The translations under genes were made by a program, and so were the position numbers. Below the pieces are notes generated by a model. It ran no database searches and had not been told where the DNA came from. It was given only the letters and a program-made list of their open reading frames with translations. From assembly GCA_964516295.1 (NCBI GenBank), contig CAZEYT010000003.1:7562-71561 (forward strand): a stretch of 64,000 bases of DNA, given 5' to 3'. Shown one piece after another: positions 1 through 8,155 of the stretch (its first letter is position 1; every line of letters begins with the position of its first letter). This DNA is from CAZEYT01 sp964516295. Lineage in GTDB: Bacteria > Verrucomicrobiota > Verrucomicrobiia > Chthoniobacterales > Terrimicrobiaceae.

Positions 1-81
1 GCCAAGCCGGTCGCTCCCGCAGCAAAGTCGGCTGCCAAGTCGGCCAAGAAGGCTCCGGTCGCCAAAGCGAAAGCCAAGTAA
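1..81 (+). CDS. C-terminal end of a lysine/alanine-rich protein (partial)
   Basis: The window opens inside a gene: frame 1 reads a tail made almost only of Ala, Lys, Pro, Ser and Val (AKPVAPAAKSAAKSAKKAP and on) and stops with TAA at 79-81. Such basic tails occur on bacterial histone H1-like proteins, HU proteins with tails, and some ribosomal or RNA-binding proteins. The N-terminal domain lies outside the window, so the family cannot be decided. A strong terminator follows 20 bases downstream, so this is the last gene of its transcript. Confidence 0.75.
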   Translation, partial: AKPVAPAAKSAAKSAKKAPVAKAKAK

Positions 82-100
82 GCATTCTAACCTCAACCAG

Positions 101-134
101 AAACGGGCACCCTTTCGGGTGCCCGTTTTTTTTG
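101..134 (+). terminator. Rho-independent terminator
   Basis: A perfect 10-bp GC-rich stem (acgggcaccc at 103-112 pairing with gggtgcccgt at 117-126) closes a TTTC tetraloop and runs into a T tract (126-133). It ends the transcript of the lysine-rich gene. On the minus strand only three T follow the stem, so it probably works in one direction only. Confidence 0.93.
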
Positions 135-216
135 TTTTGATCCGAAACAAAGTGAGAAATCTCACAATGGCCGATACCAGTTCTCCCTGGCCCGGCAGGG
201 TCTTTTGCGACGAAAC

Positions 217-1662
217 TTAGCCCGGAAGACCCTTGAGCATTTCTGCATTGGTCGGGTATTTGCGGATAAAGAACAAAAGACGCTCGATCGCCTCAATGGG
301 CTTATGACCGGCCAATCCGCGGCGGATGACATTGATTTTGTGCAAGTCTTCCGAAGACAGCAACAGCTCCTCGCGACGGGTGCCGGAAAGGAAGATGTCA
401 ACGGCCGGATAGATCCGCTGGTCGCTGATCTTGCGATCGAGGACCAGCTCCATGTTGCCGGTGCCCTTGAACTCTTGGAAAATGAGCTCATCCATGCGGC
501 TGTTGGTCTCGATCAGCGCCGTCGCCATGATGGTGAGCGAGCCGGCTTCTTCGGTATTTCTGGCCGCGGCAAAAAGTTTGCGCGGAATTTCGAGCGCACG
601 GGCGTCGACACCGCCGGACATGGTGCGACCTCCCCCACCCTGTGCATTGTTGAAAGCGCGACCGATTCGTGTGAGCGAATCCATAAGCACAAAGACGTGT
701 TTGCCCATTTCAACGAGACGTTTCGCACGTTCGATGGCCAGTTGGGCAATGCGGGTGTGCGTTTTGATATCACTGTCGTTCGAGCTGGCCATGAGCTCGG
801 CCGAGGGAACGGTGCGGCGGATTTCCGTCACTTCTTCCGGACGTTCGTCCACCAAAAGAATGATCAGCTTCATGTCGGGGTGGTTCTTCACCACGGCGTC
901 TGCGATGTGCTGGAGAAGCGTTGTTTTTCCAGTGCGCGGCGGGGCCACGATGAGCCCACGCTGACCACGTCCGACCGGCGTCATGAGATCCATCACCCGG
1001 GTCGTGTAGCAATCCGGAACGGTCTCAAGGACGATCCGCCTGTTGGGGTTGATGGTGGTCAACTCTTCAAAAACAGGAATGGTTTGAAAATTGTCGGGAT
1101 CTTCGCCTTCGATCTCGGTGAGGCGGAAAAGTTGCGGGCCGCGACTTCCGCGGCGGGTTTCCCCGCGGATCCACATGCCATCGCGCAATCCATGTTTGCG
1201 GACGACTTCGGGAGTCACAAAGATATCGTTGTTGGACTGGGCGTAGTTCCGTTTGGATTCTCGAAGAAAACCAAATCCTTTTCCGGAGACTTCGACAATT
1301 CCCTCGGCGTAAACCGGCGGCGGTGGTGGAGGCGGCGGAGTCGCCGGAGCCACAGGCTGAGCGGGAGCAGGGGCCGGCGCGGGAGCGACTTGAGCAATAC
1401 TCACCGGAATCGATGGCGGCGGAACGCCGGCCGCTTCCGCTGGCGGGATCTCCACGGGCGCGGAGGCTTCAGGCGAAGAAGGGGTCTCTGACGCAGCGGG
1501 ATTGTCCGTCGTCTGCTCGACAGCGTCCTGAGTCCCCGCGGATTTTTTCCTGCGGGGGGCACGGGCTGTGGAACGCGGGCGGCGGGGACGCGGGGCGCAG
1601 CGGGGGGCTTCAGTCTGAGTGGTATCGGCCGCGGCGGGCGGCGTGTTCGTTTCGTCGGTCAT
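217..1662 (-). CDS. rho: Transcription termination factor Rho
   Basis: Hexameric RNA-dependent ATPase that ends transcription at Rho-dependent sites. The 481-residue protein has a low-complexity Pro/Ala-rich extension over about residues 1-117 with a basic patch near 20-40 and a run of eight prolines, then the RNA-binding cold-shock-like domain (118-190) and the RecA-type motor. Visible motifs are Walker A PPRTGKTT (241-248), Walker B VFVLMDSLTR (323-332), the Q loop around 341-350 and the R loop FKGTGN (about 398-403). All core motifs look intact; the extension makes it longer than the 419 residues of the E. coli protein. It starts 8 bp after the upstream YebC gene, so the two are probably co-transcribed. 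Confidence 0.97.
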   Translation of the reverse strand: MTDETNTPPAAADTTQTEAPRCAPRPRRPRSTARAPRRKKSAGTQDAVEQTTDNPAASETPSSPEASAPVEIPPAEAAGVPPPSIPVSIAQVAPAPAPAPAQPVAPATPPPPPPPPVYAEGIVEVSGKGFGFLRESKRNYAQSNNDIFVTPEVVRKHGLRDGMWIRGETRRGSRGPQLFRLTEIEGEDPDNFQTIPVFEELTTINPNRRIVLETVPDCYTTRVMDLMTPVGRGQRGLIVAPPRTGKTTLLQHIADAVVKNHPDMKLIILLVDERPEEVTEIRRTVPSAELMASSNDSDIKTHTRIAQLAIERAKRLVEMGKHVFVLMDSLTRIGRAFNNAQGGGGRTMSGGVDARALEIPRKLFAAARNTEEAGSLTIMATALIETNSRMDELIFQEFKGTGNMELVLDRKISDQRIYPAVDIFLSGTRREELLLSSEDLHKINVIRRGLAGHKPIEAIERLLFFIRKYPTNAEMLKGLPG

Positions 1663-1670
1663 GTTAAAAT

Positions 1671-2426
1671 TCAGTTGTTTGCAATGCTAGCGAGGACGGC
1701 CTCGGGGATTTCAAAGTTGGCGTGGACGTTGAGAACGTCGTCGTTGTCATCCAACGCATCGCACAGCCGGAGGATCTGACTGGCAAGTTGTGGGTCGGTG
1801 ATTTCGGTTGTTGTCTGGGGAACAAAGGTGAGTTTTTGCGATTCGGCTTCGAGTCCGGCGAGGCGGAGTGACTCGGCCACGGCGTAAAGACGGTCGGGCG
1901 CGGTCACGACAACGTGATGATCCTCGTCGGTGGCAAGTTCCTCCGCGCCGGCTTCCAACGCCGCCTCCAGAACCCGGTCCTCGGGGGCGGCCGCGAGCGG
2001 GATGGCAATCTGCCCGATTCGCTGGAAGAGAAATGAAACGCTCCCGGAGGTCGCGAGATTCCCGTGGTGTTTGGTAAAGATGGATCGCATGTCGGCTGCG
2101 GTTCGATTCCGGTTGTCGGTGGCGGTCTCGACGAGGACAGCGACGCCGCCGGGAGCGTAGCCTTCGTAGTTGATCTCTTCGATGGCTCCGGACTCCAACT
2201 CGCCAGACCCCTTCTTGATCGCCCGCTCGATATTATCGTTCGGCATGCTCTGCGCGCGTGCGGCGGAAATCACGGCCCGGAGACGGGGATTGAAGGCGGC
2301 ATTGCCTCCCCCCAGTCGCACTGCGACGGTGATTTCCTTCGAAAGTTTCGAGAAGAGCTTGCCGCGCTTTGCATCCAAAGCACCTTTCAAGCGCTTCACC
2401 TTCGACCATTTATTGTGGCCGGCCAT
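1671..2426 (-). CDS. YebC/TACO1 family protein
   Basis: A 251-residue full-length member of the YebC/TACO1 family, beginning with the family hallmark MAGHNKWSKVK and containing the conserved PNDNIERAIKKG segment near residue 62. Family members have been described as transcriptional regulators and, more recently, as factors that help ribosomes translate difficult (for example proline-rich) sequences. It is the first gene of a two-gene transcript with rho, and the Rho here carries a polyproline extension, so a translational link is conceivable but is inference only. Confidence 0.93.
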   Translation of the reverse strand: MAGHNKWSKVKRLKGALDAKRGKLFSKLSKEITVAVRLGGGNAAFNPRLRAVISAARAQSMPNDNIERAIKKGSGELESGAIEEINYEGYAPGGVAVLVETATDNRNRTAADMRSIFTKHHGNLATSGSVSFLFQRIGQIAIPLAAAPEDRVLEAALEAGAEELATDEDHHVVVTAPDRLYAVAESLRLAGLEAESQKLTFVPQTTTEITDPQLASQILRLCDALDDNDDVLNVHANFEIPEAVLASIANN

Positions 2427-2678
2427 GAAATAGAATCAAATCGGAATAGTCATCCGGCTCCGGGACATTGCTGTTCCACGGAACAAAGATATCAAAATCT
2501 GCGGATCTCTGTGAGTTTCGATGAGAGCGCGGAGGAATTTCCGCACAAGGGAATCGAACAACGGGTGGAATCAAAGCGCGGCGGCGGGGTCTTGTCAACG
2601 GTCTTTTCAAAATCGTGTTCCTTTCCCGCGCGACAGAACACTCGCCCGCGGGGGAGGTCTGTGCTACGAACTCACTGG
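2427..2678. promoter_or_regulatory. Divergent intergenic region (yebC / plsC-like)
   Basis: About 250 bases between two divergent genes; promoters for both must lie here or in the gene starts. I see a short palindrome gttccacggaac (2473-2484) and a TTGTCA hexamer near 2594 facing the acyltransferase gene, but no convincing -10 partner. No small gene or RNA is recognisable. Confidence 0.4.
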
Positions 2679-2729
2679 ATGTCATCCCTCCGCGCCGGTA
2701 ACCGCTTTGTCGAAACGATCGAAGCGCCC

Positions 2730-3512
2730 ATGCCGTCAAAGACGCTTTATAAATCCACCCTCTCTTACGCCCGCCAAGTGGCGACGATCTGGCTGTTTTT
2801 TGGAGCCGCCGCCGTTGTCTCTCCCATTTTCTGGCTGTTTTCGAAGCTGGGGGGACGCTGGATTTCTCCCCATCGCGGGCGACAAATGCTTCACGGGCTT
2901 TTCCGCCTTTTTGTCTGGTGGTTGAAAAAATCCGGCATTCTTGAACTGGAGACCTCTGGTTTGGATGACCTGCGAGGCCTTCGGGGAACAATCGTGGCAG
3001 CGAATCATCCGGGGCTCCTCGACGCGATTTTTCTCCTCGCCTCCCCCTTGGAAGCTGCCTGCGTGATGCGGGCGGGACTCCTGCGGAATCCGACCCTTTG
3101 CGGAAGCGCACTCATCGGCGGCTATGTGACAAACGATTCCGGCCCCGCTCTGGCCAGACAGGGAATCGAAACCATCCGTGGCGGTGGGAATCTTCTGATT
3201 TTCCCGGAAGGAACCCGGACATTCCGGGATGCCGTGGAACCATTCAAAAAGGGCTTTGCCCTTGTGGCAGTAAAAACCGCCGCCCCCGTGCAGACCGTTC
3301 TCATCGAGCGCCGCGGGCCGACGCTCTCCAAGGGGCAGCCATTGTATCATCCGGCGGGGCTGCCCTTGCGCTATCGCATTCGCCTTGGCGAGCGCTTTGT
3401 GCCGCGGTCAGGAGAGTCGGCGCGGGACTTCGCCTCGCGACTGGAGACGTGGTTTCGCTCGCGTCTGGAAAAACGCGGCGAGGACATTCTCATTAGGGAA
3501 CAAGTCCTTTGA
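2730..3512 (+). CDS. 1-acylglycerol-3-phosphate acyltransferase-like (PlsC/LPLAT) protein
   Basis: Membrane-associated acyltransferase of the PlsC family, about 260 residues from this start. It has a hydrophobic N-terminal segment (17-37), the catalytic NHPGLLD (N-H-x4-D, 92-98) and the substrate-binding FPEGTR (158-163). In-frame alternatives are ATG 2679 and GTG 2661; 2730 was chosen because residues before it look non-conserved, with a weak GAAG ribosome site at 2721. It overlaps the next gene by 4 bp and heads a coupled run of five genes for lipid/glycan assembly, so its substrate may be a special lipid rather than bulk phospholipid. Confidence 0.85.
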   Translation: MPSKTLYKSTLSYARQVATIWLFFGAAAVVSPIFWLFSKLGGRWISPHRGRQMLHGLFRLFVWWLKKSGILELETSGLDDLRGLRGTIVAANHPGLLDAIFLLASPLEAACVMRAGLLRNPTLCGSALIGGYVTNDSGPALARQGIETIRGGGNLLIFPEGTRTFRDAVEPFKKGFALVAVKTAAPVQTVLIERRGPTLSKGQPLYHPAGLPLRYRIRLGERFVPRSGESARDFASRLETWFRSRLEKRGEDILIREQVL

Positions 3513-4261
3513 ACGCGCCGCCGGATGGACGGCGCCTCGTCCTTCTTCCCAGTTTCAACAGTGGAGAAAACCTGCTGCGGACCGTGCACGCAGCACGCTC
3601 GGTGTGGCCGGTTGTCTGGGTGGTGGTCGATGGAAGCACCGACGGAAGCGGGGCGGCGGTGGAAAAATCGGCATTGCCCGGCGTCCGGGTGATCACGCGC
3701 AAACGAAATGGCGGAAAGGGTGCGGCGGTTCTCGACGGACTGCGCGAAGCGGATGCCGAGGGCTTCGATCACGCTCTGGTGATGGATGCCGACGGTCAGC
3801 ACCCGGCCGATCACATTTTGCCTTTCATGAATCTTTCTGCGACCCACCCGGGATGTCTCGTTGCGGGCGTTCCGATCTTTGGAGCCGATGCTCCGGCCGA
3901 GCGGGTGAGCGGGCGGCGGGTCGGAAATACGCTCGCGCTGGTTGAGACGCTGGGGCGCGGCGCGCGCGATTCGCTCTTCGGCTTTCGCGTTTACCCGGTC
4001 GAGCCCTTGCTGCGGATTCTGGAGGGAACGCGCAGCGGGCGTCGGTTTGACTTTGATACGGTGGCCGCCGTCCGACTTGCGTGGAGCGGCGTTCCGACAT
4101 TGAACCGTCCGGTGCCGGTCGTTTACCCCCCGCGCTCCGAAGGTGGGATTTCCCATTTCAAATACCTTCGCGACAACCTGCTTCTCGCCCGCGTGCATAC
4201 GAGCTTGTTTTTTCAACTGCCGCGCCATATCCCCCGGCTCTGGAAACTCCCATGTCCCTGA
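3509..4261 (+). CDS. Glycosyltransferase family 2 protein
   Basis: A 250-residue cytoplasmic GT-A glycosyltransferase similar to dolichol-phosphate-mannose synthase-type enzymes: DGSTDGS at 41-47 for nucleotide-sugar binding and DADGQH at 93-98 for the metal-binding DxD region. There is no transmembrane segment. It begins with TTG inside the stop of the acyltransferase gene (TTGA overlap), supported by AGGGA about ten bases upstream. Acceptor unknown; the company of two acyltransferases and LolA suggests glycosylation of a lipid. Confidence 0.85.
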   Translation: MNAPPDGRRLVLLPSFNSGENLLRTVHAARSVWPVVWVVVDGSTDGSGAAVEKSALPGVRVITRKRNGGKGAAVLDGLREADAEGFDHALVMDADGQHPADHILPFMNLSATHPGCLVAGVPIFGADAPAERVSGRRVGNTLALVETLGRGARDSLFGFRVYPVEPLLRILEGTRSGRRFDFDTVAAVRLAWSGVPTLNRPVPVVYPPRSEGGISHFKYLRDNLLLARVHTSLFFQLPRHIPRLWKLPCP

Positions 4262-5010
4262 GCAATCGCCGTCGTCTCCTGATCGCCCGTACTGCCGCAG
4301 CCGCCGCCACGGTGATCCTTCGCGGCCGCCTGCGCGTCGCGGCATGGACGCTCCATGAGACACTTCGCATCGGCCCTTCCTTGATCCGAAACAATGATTG
4401 GTATGGACCGGTGGCAAAACGCTTCGCGACGGAGCGACGGGAAGTCTGGTTGACCATCGATGATGGGCCGGACCCGGAGCAAACGCCCGCCCTGCTCGAG
4501 CTTCTGGAGGCCGCCGAAGCCAGGGCCTCGTTTTTTGTGATCGGCAAAAAGGTGGATTGGAATCGTGCGCTCTGCGCCCGGATCGCTGCGGCGGGTCACA
4601 CTTTGGAAAACCACACCTACACTCACCCATCGGCCTGGTTTTGGGCGCTACCCTGCTGCGCGATGCGCACCGAAATGGTCCGCTGCCAACATGCCATCCA
4701 GGTCGCCACCGGAAAAACAGCGACGTGGTTTCGCTCGCCGGCGGGCATGACAAATTCCTGTGTCCATCCCGCCGCCGCGCGGAGCTGGTTGCGGGTGGCA
4801 GGTTGGTCGGCAGACGGACTCGACGGCTTGGGAACCCGCGCGCCAGAGATCGTGGTCGAGCGTCTCATGCGCCGCGTGCAACCCGGGGCCATCGTCATGA
4901 TGCACGAGGGACCGGGTCGTCCGAGCGTCGAGATCCTTGGACTGCTTCTGGAGCGCTTGGCTGCGGACGGCTACCGCTGCGTGATTCCTTCGGCGGCGGA
5001 CGTGTTTTGA
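4252..5010 (+). CDS. Polysaccharide deacetylase (NodB-type) family protein
   Basis: A 252-residue carbohydrate esterase family 4 protein. The metal-dependent N-deacetylase motifs are present: TIDDGPD with Asp70-Asp71, the HTYTH pair His121/His125, and RSPAG further on. The N-terminal region is basic then alanine-rich (about residues 13-33) and could be a signal anchor. It overlaps the GT2 gene by 10 bp and the next gene by 1 bp (TGATG). The likely substrate is an N-acetylated sugar added by the neighbouring glycosyltransferase; this is inferred from context. Confidence 0.85.
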   Translation: MSLSNRRRLLIARTAAAAATVILRGRLRVAAWTLHETLRIGPSLIRNNDWYGPVAKRFATERREVWLTIDDGPDPEQTPALLELLEAAEARASFFVIGKKVDWNRALCARIAAAGHTLENHTYTHPSAWFWALPCCAMRTEMVRCQHAIQVATGKTATWFRSPAGMTNSCVHPAAARSWLRVAGWSADGLDGLGTRAPEIVVERLMRRVQPGAIVMMHEGPGRPSVEILGLLLERLAADGYRCVIPSAADVF

Positions 5011-5918
5011 TGAAACCGGAGCAGCACACGGAGAAGGCCGTCTATCGTCTCGGCTACACGGCGTGGGCCTTTGGAGCGCTTCGCACGGCGGGAGGGCTCT
5101 TTGGACGAAAGGGGTCCGCCGCGATTGGCCGATTGGTTGGTCGTGTTTATGCCCGGGCCAATCCCGGCATTGTGGGCATTGTGGCCGACAATCTGGCTTT
5201 GTTGGAGGGCTTTCGCCGCCCGCTCCCGGAGGTTGCCCGGGTCTTCGAAATTTATGGGATGACGATTTCGGATTATCTCTGGCTTGGGACGCGATCTCCG
5301 GCGGAGGGTTTCAACCTGGCATCGTTGGACGGCGGGATCGAGCACCTGCGCGAGATCGGGGCGGATTCGGGCGGGGCCATTCTGGCCACCGGCCACTTTG
5401 GATTTTTTGAGTTCGGGGCTTTGGTTCTGGGCCAGATGGGCTGGCCGGTTTCCGTCGTAACTTTTTCCGAGCCATCGGCGGCCCTGACAGCCTGGAGAGC
5501 GTCTTATCGACGCCGTTGGGGAGCCGAGACCATCGAACTGGGACCCGACGCTTTTTCCTCGCTTCGCGTCAATGAAGCGATTGAACACGGCCGCCTCACT
5601 GCGATGCTTGTGGATCGTCCGATGGGCGGACGGTCCTGCGAGGTCGCGCTCGCCGGAGGCCGCATCGCCTGCTCCCAGTCTCCCGCTTTGTTGTCGTGGA
5701 TGACCGGCTGTGCGATCCTGCCGGTGACGGTGCATCGAACGCCTGACGGACGGTATTCGATCCGATCCGGAGCTCCGTTGCGATGCGACCGTTCGCTGCC
5801 GCGGGAACAGGCTTTGCAAAAATGCACGACCGACTTGGCCCATACGCTCGCCTCTCAATTCCTTCTCGATCCTCTGCAATGGTTTCATTTCGTTCCGCTT
5901 CGCCCTGCTTCTGCATGA
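5010..5918 (+). CDS. LpxL/HtrB-like acyltransferase
   Basis: A 302-residue member of the lysophospholipid acyltransferase superfamily, lipid A biosynthesis acyltransferase branch, with the catalytic H-x4-E at His129-Glu134 (GHFGFFEFG). True LpxL enzymes add secondary acyl chains to Kdo2-lipid A at the inner membrane. A homologue of this branch is also typical of aryl-polyene clusters, and the neighbours here (GT2, LolA, PlsC-like) match that setting better than a lipid A operon. Start ATG overlaps the previous stop and the gene ends in an ATGA overlap with the lolA-like gene. Confidence 0.85.
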   Translation: MKPEQHTEKAVYRLGYTAWAFGALRTAGGLFGRKGSAAIGRLVGRVYARANPGIVGIVADNLALLEGFRRPLPEVARVFEIYGMTISDYLWLGTRSPAEGFNLASLDGGIEHLREIGADSGGAILATGHFGFFEFGALVLGQMGWPVSVVTFSEPSAALTAWRASYRRRWGAETIELGPDAFSSLRVNEAIEHGRLTAMLVDRPMGGRSCEVALAGGRIACSQSPALLSWMTGCAILPVTVHRTPDGRYSIRSGAPLRCDRSLPREQALQKCTTDLAHTLASQFLLDPLQWFHFVPLRPASA

Positions 5919-6562
5919 AAAAGATTCTCGTTATTCTGGCCGCCGGGCTCCTCTCCGGCTTCGCACAGGACCTCGACGGCCCGACGACGGCGCACCTCCT
6001 CGAACGTCTGGCTGCCTATCGGACGGGAAAGGCGATCCGGGCGGATTTTGTGGAACGGCGATTTCTTTCGATGATGAAGGAACCGGTAACGGAAAAGGGC
6101 ACCGTGGCCTTCGAGCCGCCGGACAAGTTTCTGCGTCGCACGGAGGCGGGCAATGTCTCGGTCAGCAACGGAAAGACGCTCTGGATGTTTTATCCAGCGT
6201 TTCAGCAAGCCGAAAAATACGATTTGAATTCGCCGGCCGGCCCGGGCGAGTTGTTCGCGACGCTGGCGCGGCTTTTTCAATTGCAGGATTTGGAGCGACA
6301 CTTCCGCGTGACCGCTGTGGAAATCGAGGCCGGGTACCGGCTCGACCTTCAGCCACGAAATGCGGCCGTGAGAAAAATGATCCGCCGGGCCTCTGTGAAC
6401 GTGGACAAGAATCTGCGGCTGCTTGCGAGCGTGATCGAGAGTCCCGATGGTGATCGAACCGAGGCGACTTACTCGGACGAACGCTTTGTTCCGATGGGAG
6501 AACTGGATTTCGAATTTGCTCCGCCAGCCGGAACCCGGGTTGTTGCGCCCGGTAGCCGCTGA
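5915..6562 (+). CDS. LolA-like outer membrane lipoprotein carrier protein
   Basis: A 215-residue periplasmic protein with a short signal peptide (residues 1-17, MKKILVILAAGLLSGFA) and a LolA/LolB-fold pattern: RADFVERRFLSMMKEP, then VAFEPPDKFLRR and a Tyr/Phe-rich beta stretch. Canonical LolA escorts lipoproteins to the outer membrane; divergent copies in polyene-lipid clusters are thought to carry the lipid product. It is the last of five coupled genes. Whether this is the cell's housekeeping LolA cannot be told from the window. Confidence 0.8.
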   Translation: MKKILVILAAGLLSGFAQDLDGPTTAHLLERLAAYRTGKAIRADFVERRFLSMMKEPVTEKGTVAFEPPDKFLRRTEAGNVSVSNGKTLWMFYPAFQQAEKYDLNSPAGPGELFATLARLFQLQDLERHFRVTAVEIEAGYRLDLQPRNAAVRKMIRRASVNVDKNLRLLASVIESPDGDRTEATYSDERFVPMGELDFEFAPPAGTRVVAPGSR

Positions 6563-6661
6563 CGATCGATCGAGTAAGGGCGGCGTGAAACACGCGCTGG
6601 CAGGATCCCGAACGATCTTGGGGATGTAAAGACAGCATTCGAAAGGCTTTTCTTAGGCGCG

Positions 6662-7141
6662 ATGGGCGGGATGAGTGCGACCGGCCCGATGACGGCGGTC
6701 ATGCTCGCGTTGCACCGGCGCATTCCAGCGAAGAGCCGGTATCCCCTCCCGCCCAGAGAAATAACGGCGCACCTTTTTAAACGTCGCGACTTTCCCCGCC
6801 GAACCGGACTCCTTCTTACTTTGGCGGCGCATTTTGGCTTCGGAGCCACGGCGGGAGCGCTCTACGGCGTCGTAAACATCCATCCCAACAGGCGATGGAT
6901 GGCGAAAGGTCTCGTTTATGGAGTTCTGGTCTGGGTGGCGGCTTACACGATTCTTCTCCCGGTCACCCGGGTCTTGCGACCGGCAGGCGAACAACCTCCG
7001 ACACGAAACGGACTGATGATCCTCGCCCATTTGGTGTGGGGACTCTTCCTTGCGGCATTCTCAGCGAGTTGCGGGAAAGATCATGAATCTGCCGGGCTGC
7101 TGTTGCCATCGGATCGCGGACATTACGATCGGTCGAGCTGA
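6662..7141 (+). CDS. Small integral membrane protein (DUF6789/DUF1440-like)
   Basis: A roughly 159-residue protein with about four hydrophobic segments and the pattern GAMGGMSATGPMTAVML followed by PLPPREIT, which I associate with uncharacterised YagU-like/DUF6789 membrane proteins. The reading frame stays open upstream to 6578 and reads plausible family-like residues (AFERLFLGA) just before the chosen ATG, so the true start may be a rare codon upstream; no ATG, GTG or TTG is in frame there. Function unknown. It runs convergently to within 6 bp of the exonuclease gene. Confidence 0.65.
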   Translation: MGGMSATGPMTAVMLALHRRIPAKSRYPLPPREITAHLFKRRDFPRRTGLLLTLAAHFGFGATAGALYGVVNIHPNRRWMAKGLVYGVLVWVAAYTILLPVTRVLRPAGEQPPTRNGLMILAHLVWGLFLAAFSASCGKDHESAGLLLPSDRGHYDRSS

Positions 7142-7147
7142 ACCCCA

Positions 7148-8056
7148 TCAGCCAAAAAGCTCGCCCTGCGGGGGCGGCGTAACGGCTGCGGACTCTTTTT
7201 CGATTTCTGCAACAAGACTCCGGAATTCGCAGGAGCGGAGAACGTTCAGTAGCTCGGGATAATTCGGCTTCGGCGAAAACGACTCCCACGGAACGGGCAA
7301 AGGCAGGTCGTCGTCCAGCCGCACCATTTCGGCATTGTCGAGGATCAGCTGCCGTGCGGATTCGATTTTTTCACGCAGCCGCGGATTTTCAATTGCAGCC
7401 GGGTTTTCGAGCATCGCTGCAAGGGAGCCGTGTTTTTGAATCAGCGCTGCAGCGGTTTTTTCGCCGATGCCGGGAACCCCGGGGATGTTGTCCGAGGCAT
7501 CACCTGTCAGGGCGAGCACATCGGAAATCCGGGCCGGGTCCACTCCCCACTTTTTTCGGACTTCGTCCACGCCAAGCAGCGCATACCCGGCCGTACCGGC
7601 ATCGGCTTTGGTCGTCGAGTAAATGCGGATGCTTTCCGATGTGAGCTGAAGGATGTCTTTGTCATTCGTGGCGATCACGACCTCGGCACCATCCCGGGCG
7701 GCCGCCAGGGCATAGGAAGCGATGAGGTCGTCCGCCTCGGTGTCCGGAACGCAAAGGCTCGCCACGCCGAACAGGGAGATATTCTGTTGGAGCCATTCCT
7801 CCTGCGGGCGGAGGTCGTCGGGCATCTCCGAGCGGTTCTGCTTGTAGGCGGGCTGCAGGGCCACCCGACGGGCCGGCAACCCGCAGTCCCAAACGACCGC
7901 CGCCCGATCCGGACGCACATCGGCCAGCATTTTTCGCAGGGCTTTTGCATAGCCGTAAATGGCATTGGTCGGCTCGCCACGGGAGTTTTTCAGGCCGCGG
8001 ATGGCAAAAAACGAGCGGTAAAGATAGTAGTGCCCGTCAACGAGGAGGAGTCGCAT
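7148..8056 (-). CDS. Stand-alone 5'-3' exonuclease (PolA N-terminal domain / FEN family)
   Basis: A 302-residue 5' nuclease equivalent to the N-terminal domain of DNA polymerase I, without a polymerase domain. The acidic metal-binding residues are visible in LLLVDGHYYLYRSFFA (Asp7), DTEADDLIASYA, TNDKDILQL and GDASDNIPGVPGIGEKTA, the last being the helix-hairpin-helix that binds DNA. Such proteins remove flaps or RNA primers. Genomes with a normal polA may carry an extra copy; whether polA here lacks this domain is unknown. Confidence 0.9.
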   Translation of the reverse strand: MRLLLVDGHYYLYRSFFAIRGLKNSRGEPTNAIYGYAKALRKMLADVRPDRAAVVWDCGLPARRVALQPAYKQNRSEMPDDLRPQEEWLQQNISLFGVASLCVPDTEADDLIASYALAAARDGAEVVIATNDKDILQLTSESIRIYSTTKADAGTAGYALLGVDEVRKKWGVDPARISDVLALTGDASDNIPGVPGIGEKTAAALIQKHGSLAAMLENPAAIENPRLREKIESARQLILDNAEMVRLDDDLPLPVPWESFSPKPNYPELLNVLRSCEFRSLVAEIEKESAAVTPPPQGELFG

Positions 8057-8155
8057 GGGGAGAGAGCCTGCCCATGGCGGCGCGAGGAACCAAGCCGAAA
8101 CCTTCCGCCGGCACTTGACGGGGCGGAGTCATGTCACTTACGGTTCGCAACTCCG

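Noticed and set aside
152..165. Terminator of the yebC-rho transcript (gtgag-aaat-ctcac hairpin)
   Set aside because: The stem is only 5 bp and the following minus-strand tract (tttgttt) is interrupted; too weak to call.
205..1491. Long plus-strand open frame across the rho gene
   Set aside because: It is antisense to a clearly conserved Rho with all motifs; its translation is low-complexity and His/Arg/Gly-rich, typical of shadow frames in GC-rich DNA.
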